From NCBI GenBank assembly GCA_963768415.1, contig CAVYHX010000048.1, positions 1-21,844 of the forward strand: 21,844 bases of DNA, given 5' to 3'. Source of the stretch: CAVYHX01 sp963768415 (lineage in GTDB: Bacteria; Pseudomonadota; Gammaproteobacteria; UBA9214). Shown in pieces: positions 1 to 7,738 of the stretch (its first letter is position 1; the number at the start of each line of letters is the position of its first letter). The notes below the pieces were generated by a model, which made no database searches, had not been told where the DNA came from, and was given only the letters and a program-made list of their open reading frames with translations. The translations under genes were made by a program, and so were the position numbers.

Positions 1-1
1 G

Positions 2-994
2 TCCGCCGCCGCCGTGGCGGCGCGGCTGGTGCCTGCCAGTACCGGAACGGATACCGGCGGCTCAATCCGTCAGCCGGCGGCCCTGTGCGGGTTGACCGGC
101 CTGAAACCCACCTACGGGCGGGTATCCCGTTACGGCATGATCGCCTTCGCCTCGAGCCTGGACCAGGGTGGACCGCTGGCACGCTCGGCCGAGGATGCCG
201 CACTGCTGCTGTCCGCCATGGCGGGTTTCGATGCGCGTGACTCGACCAGTGTGGAGCGTCCCGTCGATGACTACACCGGGGGGTTGAATGCATCCCTGCG
301 GGGCCTGCGTATCGGTCTGCCCAGGGAATTTTTCGATACCGGTCTCGATGACGGCGTGGCGGCGGCGGTCAATGTCGCGCTGGATGAGTTCAAACGACAC
401 GGTGCGGTCATCACCGACATCAGCCTGCCGAATTCACACCTTTCTGTACCAGCCTACTATGTGGTGGCGCCGGCGGAGTGTTCATCCAACCTGTCACGCT
501 TCGACGGTGTGCGCTTCGGCCACCGGGCCGCGGACCCGCAGGACCTGGAAGACCTGTACAAGCGCTCGCGCGGCGAAGGCTTCGGGACCGAGGTGCAACG
601 CCGCATCATGATCGGAACCTATGTGCTCTCGGCAGGTTATTACGATGCCTATTATCTGAAGGCACAGCAGGTGCGCCGCCTGATCCGCGAGGATTTCATG
701 CATGCCTTCAAGGATGTGGATGTGATTATGGGACCTACCGCGCCGACCGTAGCCTTCCGGCTCGGTGAAAAGGCCGATGACCCGGTAACCATGTATTTGT
801 CCGATATCTATACCATCGCCGTGAATCTGGCCGGCCTGCCGGCCATGTCGATACCGGCGGGCTTTGTGAATGATATGCCCGTGGGTTTGCAGTTGATCGG
901 CAACTATTTCGAAGAGGGCCGCCTGTTGAATGTCGCGCACCGTTACCAGCAGGAGACGGACTGGCATACACGGATACCGAAGGGGTATGAATAG
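2..994 (+). CDS. gatA: Glutamyl/aspartyl-tRNA amidotransferase subunit A, 5'-truncated by window edge
   Basis: GatA is the glutaminase/amidase subunit of GatCAB, which converts Glu-tRNA(Gln) or Asp-tRNA(Asn) to the amidated form in the cytoplasm. The reading frame is already open at base 2 (SAAAVAARL), so the true start lies upstream; the GTG at 14 is internal. The amidase signature TDTGGSIRQPA near the left edge carries the catalytic serine (the S of GGS). The upstream lysine and cis-serine of the Ser-cisSer-Lys triad fall outside the window. About 330 C-terminal residues are present, ending KGYE and TAG at 992-994, consistent with a family length near 485. gatB follows after 177 bases, and gatC would be expected to the left. 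The genuine tRNA-Gln gene at 12436 leaves open whether this GatCAB serves Asn, Gln or both. Confidence 0.97.
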   Translation, partial: SAAAVAARLVPASTGTDTGGSIRQPAALCGLTGLKPTYGRVSRYGMIAFASSLDQGGPLARSAEDAALLLSAMAGFDARDSTSVERPVDDYTGGLNASLRGLRIGLPREFFDTGLDDGVAAAVNVALDEFKRHGAVITDISLPNSHLSVPAYYVVAPAECSSNLSRFDGVRFGHRAADPQDLEDLYKRSRGEGFGTEVQRRIMIGTYVLSAGYYDAYYLKAQQVRRLIREDFMHAFKDVDVIMGPTAPTVAFRLGEKADDPVTMYLSDIYTIAVNLAGLPAMSIPAGFVNDMPVGLQLIGNYFEEGRLLNVAHRYQQETDWHTRIPKGYE

Positions 995-1052
995 CGGTGG
1001 CTGCAAGAGAACAGTGACAGGTAAAAAGCATTTTTAAATCCCCTCATCCTGT

Positions 1053-1073
1053 CCTTCTCCCGGAGGGAGAAGG
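1053..1073. repeat. Short palindromic hairpin between gatA and gatB
   Basis: CCTTCTCCC (1053-1061) and GGGAGAAGG (1065-1073) form a perfect 9-bp stem with a 3-base loop. It is preceded by CCCTCATCCTG, a wording common in interspersed repeats of proteobacterial genomes. No T-run follows, so it is not a convincing terminator. It sits in the otherwise empty 995-1171 gap and could lower or stabilise the gatB part of a shared transcript. Confidence 0.6.
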
Positions 1074-1171
1074 GACGTTCTAATATATCGTGGTGTTTGG
1101 TGTTCAGGGCGGGCGTTCAATTTGAGTTTTATATATTCACCATTAATTTTAAACCTGTAGTAGATTTCAAT

Positions 1172-2609
1172 ATGGAATGGGAAACAGTAATCGGTCTTGA
1201 AATACACACCCAGCTGGCGACCGCGAGCAAGATATTCTCTGCGGCATCGACGGCGTACGGGGCCGAACCCAATACGCAGGCCTGCGCGGTGGACCTCGGG
1301 CTGCCGGGTGTGCTGCCGGTGCTGAATGCGGAAGTCGTACGCATGGCGGCCTTGTTTGGTCTTGCTACACATTCAACCGTTGCGCCGCGTTCTGTGTTTG
1401 CGCGCAAGAATTATTTTTATCCGGATCTGCCTAAAGGTTACCAGATCAGCCAGTTCGAACTGCCTATCGTGCACGATGGCTATCTGGATATCGAGCTGGA
1501 GGACGGTACCACCAAGCGCATCGGCATCACCCGTGCCCATCTCGAGGAAGATGCCGGCAAGTCCCTGCATGAGGATTTCCACGGCATGACCGGAATCGAC
1601 CTCAATCGTGCCGGTACGCCATTGCTGGAGATCGTTTCGGAACCTGATATGCGTTCAGCGCAGGAAGCGGTTGCCTACATGAAGAAGATTCATGCACTGG
1701 TGCGCTACCTGGGGATCAGCGACGGCAACATGCAGGAGGGTTCGTTTCGCTGCGATGCCAACGTGTCGGTGCGCCCGCGCGGACAGCAAGAGCTCGGCAC
1801 TCGCAGTGAACTCAAGAACATCAACTCCTTCCGCTTCGTGGAACAGGCGATTAACTTCGAGGTAGAACGGCAGGTGCTGCTGCTCAAGAGTGGCGGCAGC
1901 GTTGTCCAGGAGACGCGTCTGTTCGATCCGGACCGGCATGAAACCCGCCCCATGCGTTCCAAGGAAGAGGCCAATGACTACCGCTATTTTCCTGACCCGG
2001 ACCTGTTGCCGGTGGTGATCGAGCCGGCCTTTCTTGACGAGCTGGCGCTGTCCCTGCCGGAATTGCCGGATGCAAAGAAACAGCGTTTCATGGATAGCTA
2101 CGAGCTGTCAGATTACGACGCCGGGGTGCTGACGGCGAGCCGGGAACTGGGTGACTATTTCGAAGCCACCACGCAGGCAGCGGGCGGGCAGGGCAAATTG
2201 TCGGCCAACTGGGTGATGGGGGAACTGTCCGGTGCGCTTAACAGGGAGGGTATGGATATCGGCGACCTGCCCGGTCAGTGCCGCCAACCTGGGCGCTATG
2301 TTGCGGCGCATCGAGGATGGCACGATTTCCGGAAAAATCGCCAAGCAGGTGTTCGAGGCCATGTGGAGCGGCGCAGGTTCGGCCGACAGTATTATCGAGC
2401 AGCAGGGCCTGACACAGATCTCTGACTCGACAGCGATCGAGGCCATTATCAGGGAGGTGCTGGACAACAACCCCGGTCAGGTCGAACAGTACCGCAAGGG
2501 CCAGCAGAAGTTATTCGGTTTCTTCGTCGGCCAGGTCATGAAGGCCACCCAGGGCAAGGCCAACCCGCAACAGGTCAACGAGCTGCTCAGGAAAGCGCTC
2601 GATGCCTGA
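1172..2609 (+). CDS. gatB: Glutamyl/aspartyl-tRNA amidotransferase subunit B, with one apparent +1 frameshift
   Basis: GatB binds the misacylated tRNA and activates its side chain with ATP, using ammonia channelled from GatA. The ATG at 1172 gives MEWETVIGLEIHTQL, the usual N-terminus; an upstream extension to 1097 has no family-like sequence. The tail FFVGQVMKATQGKANPQQVN is the typical GatB/YqeY C-terminal motif. The frame breaks at about 2270-2272: codons up to GDLP are in one frame and VSAANLGAMLRR continues one base later. Removing one C of the CCC at 2270-2272 restores IGDLPVSAANLG and a 478-residue protein of normal length. No strong ribosome site is seen before 1172. The shift is probably a sequence error, since gatB is usually indispensable where it is needed to make Gln- or Asn-tRNA. 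Confidence 0.93.
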
Positions 2610-2611
2610 TC

Positions 2612-2768
2612 GTCGGGCACGCTGCGCTTTGCCCGACCTGCGATTGATCCGGCTTTGATGGAGTGCAGCGGAATACTGGTAATGGCCCCCGGGATCCCAC
2701 ACCGTTACATCCGGACCTGGAGTTGACACAGGGAACTTGTAGGTTGGGCAAAGCGCAGCGTGCCCGAC
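2612..2768. repeat. Inverted-repeat pair of the GTAGGTTGGGC family
   Basis: Two 28-base arms face each other at 2612-2639 and 2741-2768. They match at 27 of 28 positions when one is reverse-complemented. Each arm is itself partly palindromic (GGGCA...TGCCC). About 100 bases lie between the arms, with no recognisable gene. Related elements are at 5021-5101 and 15505-15579. The left arm begins three bases after the gatB stop, and the right arm ends 18 bases before the pdxB start. Confidence 0.75.
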
Positions 2769-2786
2769 AATCGCCAGATGTTATGC

Positions 2787-3935
2787 ATGAAAATCATCGC
2801 CGATGAAAATATTCCCTGTGTCGAGCAGGCGTTCTCCACCCTCGGTGAAGTGAAACTCCTGCCCGGGCGGGCAATGTGCGCCCGGGATGTGCGCGCTGCG
2901 GATATCCTGCTGGTGCGTTCGGTGACGCGGGTCGACGAACACCTGCTCAGGGATTCCCGCGTTCGCTTTGTCGGATCGGCCACCATCGGCTTTGACCATG
3001 TCGACCGTGATTACCTGCGCGATCGGGGGATCGGTTTTGCCACGGCGCCCGGCAGCAATGCCACATCCGCCGCGGAATATGTCATCAGTGCGCTGCTGGT
3101 GCTGGCCAGGCGAAAGAAGTTCAGGCTGGTGGATAAAACGGCCGGTATCATCGGCTGCGGCAATGTCGGCGCGCGGGTACACGCACGCCTGACGGCACTC
3201 GGTGTGGATTGCGTGGTAAACGATCCGCCGCTGCAGGCGCTCGGCGGCCATGACGATTTTGTCGGGCTGGATGACATCCTGCAGGCCGACATCATATCCG
3301 TGCACGTCCCGTTGACGCGCGCGGGCACACATCCGACCTTCCACCTGATTGATGCCGACTTCATGCGTCGGCTCAAACCCGGCGCCATTTTGATTAACAC
3401 CGCACGCGGTGCCGTTACCGATAACCGGGCACTGGATGAGCTGCTGGCTGTTCGGGATGACCTGTCCGTGGTGCTGGATGTCTGGGAAGGCGAGCCCGCG
3501 ATCAACACCGCGCTGTTGCAGAAAGTCGCACTGGGTACGCCGCACATTGCCGGCTACAGCCTGGACGGAAAACTGCGTGGTACGGAGATGATCTACCAGG
3601 CTGTCTGCAAGCATTTCAACCTGCCTGCGCACTGGCAGGCTGCGGACGAATTACCCGCCGGCCAGCTGCTGGTGGTGAGTGCACCCGCACTGACGGGCAG
3701 CGAAATCATTCGCAAGGCGGTGTTGCACGCCTACGACGTGCGCGCTGATGACCGCCGCTTGCGCAAACTGTTATCCATGGACCCGGCAGAACGACCGGCT
3801 TATTTTGACCGGCTGCGCAAGGAGTATCCGCTGCGGCGTGAATTCGCGGCAATTACGCTGGTGCCCGAGAAGCGGGACCCGCACTTGATCGGGATGTTGC
3901 GCGGTCTCGGTTTCGATGTGCGCGAAAAGTCCTGA
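2787..3935 (+). CDS. pdxB: Erythronate-4-phosphate dehydrogenase
   Basis: PdxB oxidises 4-phosphoerythronate with NAD in the DXP-dependent route to pyridoxal 5'-phosphate. The ATG at 2787 gives MKIIADENIPCVEQAF, the family N-terminus; an upstream in-frame GTG (2760) and ATG (2778) would add residues derived from the repeat. The NAD-binding Rossmann motif is GCGNVG at residues 123-128. Other visible signatures of the D-2-hydroxyacid dehydrogenase family are INTARGAVTDNRAL with the catalytic Arg, EGEPAIN with the Glu, and TPHIAGYSLDGKLRG with the His. The C-terminal PdxB-specific dimerisation region is present. The length is 382 residues against about 378-380 in relatives. The frame is intact. 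It stands alone between two repeat-rich gaps. Confidence 0.96.
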   Translation: MKIIADENIPCVEQAFSTLGEVKLLPGRAMCARDVRAADILLVRSVTRVDEHLLRDSRVRFVGSATIGFDHVDRDYLRDRGIGFATAPGSNATSAAEYVISALLVLARRKKFRLVDKTAGIIGCGNVGARVHARLTALGVDCVVNDPPLQALGGHDDFVGLDDILQADIISVHVPLTRAGTHPTFHLIDADFMRRLKPGAILINTARGAVTDNRALDELLAVRDDLSVVLDVWEGEPAINTALLQKVALGTPHIAGYSLDGKLRGTEMIYQAVCKHFNLPAHWQAADELPAGQLLVVSAPALTGSEIIRKAVLHAYDVRADDRRLRKLLSMDPAERPAYFDRLRKEYPLRREFAAITLVPEKRDPHLIGMLRGLGFDVREKS

Positions 3936-3987
3936 CTCCACCCGCGGTCTGGAGCTTGAAGCTATGATCGCGGCCAGGGGCCGCCGG

Positions 3988-4160
3988 TTGATGTAGCCCG
4001 GATGAAATTACGACCAATCGCGCCGAAGGCCGGCGCTCCTACAGGGTAAATTAAAACACCTTGATGTAGCCGGGATGAAATTACGACCAATCGCGCCGCA
4101 GGCCGGCGCTCCTACAGGGTAAATTAAAACACCTGTAGGAGCGCCGGCCTGCGGCGCGAT
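3988..4160. repeat. 73-bp tandem duplication carrying REP-like palindromes
   Basis: Bases 3988-4060 and 4061-4133 are two direct copies of a 73-bp unit with only a few differences. Each contains the 27-base sequence starting ATCGCGCCG and ending GCTCCTACA (4017-4043 and 4090-4116). An exact reverse complement of the second copy lies at 4134-4160, giving a perfect 27-bp inverted repeat with a 17-base spacer. A degraded relative is at about 4172-4201. Another copy of the 27-mer is at 19305-19331. The whole 3936-4215 gap is made of this material and holds no gene. Confidence 0.85.
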
Positions 4161-4215
4161 GGTGTTACCCGCTACTCGTGCCGAAGGGCGGCCTCCTGCA
4201 GGTGGATTGCCAAAC

Positions 4216-4963
4216 CTACGTCTGACTGCACACCGGGCATGCCGGGTCGCGTGGAACTTTCAGCGTACGCCATTCGTGCCTCAGGCCATCGAATACCACC
4301 AGGCGTCCACACAGGGTGTCACCCAGCGCGAGGATCACCTTGATCGCTTCCAGTGCCTGCAGGCTGCCGATGATGCCGACTATGGGTGACAGCACGCCGT
4401 TCTCGCTGCAGGTCTGGTCTGTGTCCTCGCCTTCCCTGTAGAGGCAGGCATAGCACGGGCTGTCGTCACGTCCCGGCAGGTAAACAGCGACCTGGCCTTC
4501 CATGCGCACGGCGGCACCGGACACCAGCGGGGTGCCATGTGATACGCAGGCGGCGTTCACGGCAAAGCGCGTGGCAAAATTGTCGCTGCAATCCAGCACG
4601 ATGTCTGTGCGCCGGACTTCATTATCGAGTTGCTCATCCCTGCAGCCGCTGTGCAATCGCTGTGACGCTGATATCCGGATTGATGGCGCTCAGCATGTCG
4701 AGTGCCGACGCGGCCTTTTGCCGGCCGATGTCCGCAGTGCGGTGCAGCAGCTGGCGTTGCAGGTTGGACAGTTCTACCGTGTCATGATCGGCAATCACGA
4801 TGTGGCCAAGTCCGGCTGCAGCCAGGTACATGGCCGCGGGTGAACCCAGTCCTCCTGCCCCGATGATGAGCGCGCGTGTGGCGAGCAGCCGTTCCTGGCC
4901 TGCAACGTCCACCCGGGGCAGCATGATCTGGCGGCTGTAGCGCAGCAGTTGCTTGTCGTCCAT
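4216..4963 (-). CDS. moeB: MoeB/ThiF/HesA-type adenylyltransferase, with one apparent frameshift
   Basis: This E1-like enzyme adenylates the C-terminal glycine of a ubiquitin-like sulfur carrier. In MoeB the partner is MoaD, for molybdopterin synthesis; ThiF acts on ThiS. The start is the ATG at 4963 (MDDKQLLRYSRQIMLP). The ATP-binding loop GAGGLG is at residues 35-40, followed by SNLQRQLLH. A TCSENGVLSP stretch corresponds to the family's cysteine segment, and two CxxC pairs (PCYAC and ACPVC) are the structural zinc ligands. The frame breaks near 4638-4640: N-terminal ...IAQRLQ is in one frame and DEQLDNEV is one base later. Removing one C of the plus-strand CCC joins them into a 248-residue protein, the family's length. 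It is the last gene of the hemA-prfA-prmC minus-strand run. Sequence cannot separate MoeB from ThiF roles; MoeB rests on gene order. Confidence 0.88.
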
Positions 4964-5020
4964 GGGTTATTCAGCGTGGCAGCCCGATGCGGCGCACGAC
5001 TGCAGGGATGCATCATCCAA

Positions 5021-5101
5021 GTAGGTTGGGCAAAGGAACAAAGTGACGTGCCCAACAGAGTTAAATCCAATGTTGGGCACGCTGCGCTTTGCCCAACCTA
5101 C
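5021..5101. repeat. Palindromic element of the GTAGGTTGGGC family
   Basis: The element starts GTAGGTTGGGCA at 5021 and ends TGCCCAACCTAC at 5101, so its termini are perfect 12-base inverted repeats. The right half has the same core (CACGCTGCGCTTTGCCC) as the elements at 2612-2768 and 15505-15579, while the left half is degraded (AAAGGAACAAAGTGACG). It fills the gap between moeB and the small gene at 5121. Confidence 0.75.
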
Positions 5102-5120
5102 AATCTCAGTGGGTGCAGGG

Positions 5121-5513
5121 TCAGAGATAGCGCCGCAGGTAATGCGGGCGTTGATCGCGGCAACCGTGCGGGCGGCGCAGGTAGCGGGTAATGAAGGCAT
5201 CCCGGGTACAGTCCGCCTGGTCATGCCTGCCTTCGTTGCATTCGATGTCTTCCAGATAGTTGCAGAAGGTGCGCAGGAAGCGGCAGTAAAAACCCGGATT
5301 CAGGCGATAGCCGAATTCATTCAACAGATCCTCGATGGTCTGCATGGTGATCTGGCGGACGTTATAACTGACAATCATCCGGTTCGGCGCCATGATGCGC
5401 ACCCGCATGACGCCTTTGACATCGCGCAGCAGGGCGGCAGCAGATTTGGTCAGCGCCGGATCCTGGCGCCCGCCAATCAGCCAGATCGATCTGTTTTTCA
5501 GCTTTTCGATCAC
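5121..5513 (-). CDS. Unknown 130-residue protein with ferredoxin-like N-half and Cys-rich C-half
   Basis: I do not recognise this gene by name. It lies between prmC (52 bases upstream) and moeB in the same orientation, so it is probably co-transcribed. The start is a GTG at 5513, with AGGA about seven bases before it. Residues 8-70 alternate strand-helix-strand-strand-helix (IWLIGG, KSAAALLRDV, GVMRVRIM, RMIVSYNV, TIEDLLNEFGY). That pattern resembles heavy-metal-associated or ferredoxin-like domains, but it has no CxxC in the metal-binding loop. The C-terminal 55 residues hold five cysteines (77, 84, 92, 102, 118) and many arginines. There is no signal peptide or membrane segment, so it is presumably cytoplasmic. 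The protein-like composition and good ribosome site support it as real. The domain call is inferred from pattern only. Confidence 0.75.
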   Translation of the reverse strand: MIEKLKNRSIWLIGGRQDPALTKSAAALLRDVKGVMRVRIMAPNRMIVSYNVRQITMQTIEDLLNEFGYRLNPGFYCRFLRTFCNYLEDIECNEGRHDQADCTRDAFITRYLRRPHGCRDQRPHYLRRYL

Positions 5514-5565
5514 CCTTGTATCCTAGCGGTTTTTTATAAAATATCAAGTCTTGTCAGTATGTTAT

Positions 5566-6408
5566 TCATTTCATTCCCATTGTTACGCGGCTCGCTCCGG
5601 CGCCATCTGTATGGTCGCTGACGTGCCGGAATCCACAGGCATGGAATAAATCCACGGTTTGTTCACCCTGATCGTAGCCGTGCTCGACCAGCAGCCAGCC
5701 GTCCCGGCGCAGGTATTCAGCACTGCTACGCGCGATGTGCGTCAGGGCGTCCATGCCCTCCGGGCCGGCAGCCAGTGCCGCGCGGGGTTCGAAGCGTACA
5801 TCGCCCGCGACCAGGTGCGGGTCCGTTTCGATGACGTAGGGCGGATTACTGACAATCATGTCGAAGCGGGTAGCGGGTAGCGGGGCGCACCAGTCGCCGG
5901 TAACAAATTCGATGTTAGCGAGCCCGAGCCGCGCGGCATTGGCATCGGCGACGTGCACAGCCTGTGAGGATATGTCTGTGGCAACGATGCGGCAGGCGGG
6001 CCGTTCGCTGGCCAGGGCCAGCGCGATGGCGCCGCTGCCGGTACCCAGGTCGGCAACCTGCAGGGGTGAATTGACCGGCAGTTTCTCCAGGGCAAGTTCC
6101 ACCAGGGTCTCCGTTTCCGGACGCGGGATCAGGGTGGCGGTCGTCACCGTCAGTGGCAGTGACCAGAATTCACGCGCGCCGGTGAGGTAGGCAACCGGTT
6201 CACCGGCGGCCCGGCGCTGCAGCAACCCGGTGAATGTATTAAGTACCGCGCTTGTCACAACCTGTTCGGGCCATGCATACAGGTGACTGCGTGGCTGCTG
6301 CAGTGCACACGCGAGCAGGACTTCTGCATCCAGGCGCGCAGTGCCGGTGGCGAGACGGGCGGTCGCCTCCTCGAGCACATTATTGATGGTGGCACGGTCA
6401 GTGCTCAT
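5566..6408 (-). CDS. prmC: Release factor glutamine methyltransferase
   Basis: PrmC (HemK) methylates the glutamine of the GGQ motif in release factors 1 and 2 using S-adenosylmethionine, which raises termination efficiency. I place the start at ATG 6408 (MSTDRATINNVLEEA). The frame stays open another 20 codons upstream, but that part is not family-like. The AdoMet loop LGTGSGAIAL is at residues 121-130 and the substrate-glutamine motif NPPY at 188-191. IPRPETE (residues 94-100) and RFEPRAAL are also typical. The length is 280 residues against 277 in E. coli. The gene follows prfA by 60 bases on the same strand, so the enzyme and its substrate are encoded together. The frame is intact. Confidence 0.96.
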   Translation of the reverse strand: MSTDRATINNVLEEATARLATGTARLDAEVLLACALQQPRSHLYAWPEQVVTSAVLNTFTGLLQRRAAGEPVAYLTGAREFWSLPLTVTTATLIPRPETETLVELALEKLPVNSPLQVADLGTGSGAIALALASERPACRIVATDISSQAVHVADANAARLGLANIEFVTGDWCAPLPATRFDMIVSNPPYVIETDPHLVAGDVRFEPRAALAAGPEGMDALTHIARSSAEYLRRDGWLLVEHGYDQGEQTVDLFHACGFRHVSDHTDGAGASRVTMGMK

Positions 6409-6468
6409 GTATGCGTACCGGTATGCCGCTGCACATTTTTCGTTAGCGCGCACGGCAGGCAGGAGCAC

Positions 6469-7557
6469 TCAGTTGTGCTCATTGAGCGTGGCGAGCTGGT
6501 CTGCCTGGTATTCATTCACCAGCGGCTCGATAGCCAGGTCGAGATTGCCGGCGAGAAACTCGTCCAGCTTGTAGACCGTGAGATTGATGCGGTGATCGGT
6601 CATGCGTCCCTGGGGAAAGTTATAGGTGCGGATGCGCTCGGAGCGGTCGCCGCTGCCGACCAGGGAACGGCGCGCCTCGGTTTCCTGCGTTTTCTGTTTT
6701 TCCAGTTCCGTATTCAGCAGTTTCGCCGCCAGCAACGACATGGCGCGCGCCCGGTTCTTGTGCTGGGAACGCTCATCCTGGCATTCGACCACGATACCGC
6801 TCGGCAGGTGGGTGAGCCGGATGGCCGAATCGGTTTTATTGACATGCTGGCCGCCGGCGCCGGAGGCGCGAAAGGTATCCACCTTGAGATCTGCGGGGTT
6901 GATTTCCACCGGATCGATTTCGTCCGCCTCCGGGAGTATTGCCACCGTCGCCGCCGAGGTGTGGATGCGGCCCTGTGACTCGGTCTCGGGGACGCGCTGT
7001 ACGCGGTGCGCGCCGGATTCGAACTTCAGGCGGGAGTAGGCGCCCTGACCCACAATGCGGGCAATAATTTCCTTGTAGCCACCGTGTTCGCCGGGGCTTT
7101 CGCTGAGGATCTCAACCTGCCAGTGCTTGAGTTCCGCGTAACGCGAATACATGCGGAACAGGTCGCCGGCAAAGATGGCGGCTTCATCGCCCCCGGTCCC
7201 GGCGCGAATCTCCAGGAATATATTGCTGTTGTCGTACGGGTCCCTGGGCAGCAGCAGCTTTTGCAGCTGTTGCTCCAGGTTATCGAGGCGGCTGCGCGCC
7301 TGCTCTATTTCATCCGTGGCCATGTCCTGCATGACCGGGTCCGGATCCTTCAGCAGTTCCCGGGCGGCTGCGAGGTCGTCCTGCGCCCGTAATAGCGCCT
7401 GGAAGCTGGTTACCACCGGAGTCAGGTGCGCGTATTCCATTGACAGGTTCCGGTAGCGGTCCTGGTCCGCGATGGTTTCGGCATCCGCCAGCAGGGCGCT
7501 GACTTCACCATGACGTTCCTCTATCTGTTCGAGTTTTTTAATAATGCTTTGTTTCAT
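6469..7557 (-). CDS. prfA: Peptide chain release factor 1
   Basis: RF1 recognises UAA and UAG in the ribosomal A site and triggers peptide release. The start chosen is ATG 7557 (MKQSIIKKLEQIEERHGE), because the 48 codons open upstream have no family character. The GGQ catalytic motif is at residues 235-237 (ASGAGGQHVNKTDSA). The codon-recognition PxT motif is P190-E-T192 within RVPETESQGRIHTS, which identifies RF1 rather than RF2 (which has SPF). The length is 362 residues; the E. coli protein has 360. It is the second gene of the hemA-prfA-prmC run, with a 181-base gap to hemA. The ribosome site before the start is weak. Confidence 0.97.
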   Translation of the reverse strand: MKQSIIKKLEQIEERHGEVSALLADAETIADQDRYRNLSMEYAHLTPVVTSFQALLRAQDDLAAARELLKDPDPVMQDMATDEIEQARSRLDNLEQQLQKLLLPRDPYDNSNIFLEIRAGTGGDEAAIFAGDLFRMYSRYAELKHWQVEILSESPGEHGGYKEIIARIVGQGAYSRLKFESGAHRVQRVPETESQGRIHTSAATVAILPEADEIDPVEINPADLKVDTFRASGAGGQHVNKTDSAIRLTHLPSGIVVECQDERSQHKNRARAMSLLAAKLLNTELEKQKTQETEARRSLVGSGDRSERIRTYNFPQGRMTDHRINLTVYKLDEFLAGNLDLAIEPLVNEYQADQLATLNEHN

Positions 7558-7738
7558 GCATGTTCCGGTTATGTGACGGGTTATCCCGGTTAAATCCTGG
7601 CACTGCAGTGGCGGGTCGTCCGCTGCCGTATGCGGGACAATATCTTCCCGGATATCTCCCCGGGCTGTGTTGATGCACCCGGCAGGTATCAACCGGGACA
7701 AGCTGCCGGCCAGTCCTGAATGGGACCGATGGCTTGAG

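Noticed and set aside
1053..1073. Terminator between gatA and gatB
   Set aside because: The hairpin is strong but has no T-run, and gatA and gatB are expected to be co-transcribed. It is listed as a repeat instead.
2270..2272. Programmed +1 frameshifting at proline CCC as a regulated feature of gatB and the TPR gene
   Set aside because: It is tempting because CCC-G is in frame in both, but the same type of break occurs in moeB, lolB and prs without a proline codon. That favours an error process; it is kept only as an alternative in the findings.
4386..4843. Plus-strand frames of 113-133 codons over moeB
   Set aside because: They are antisense to moeB, whose motifs on the minus strand are clear.
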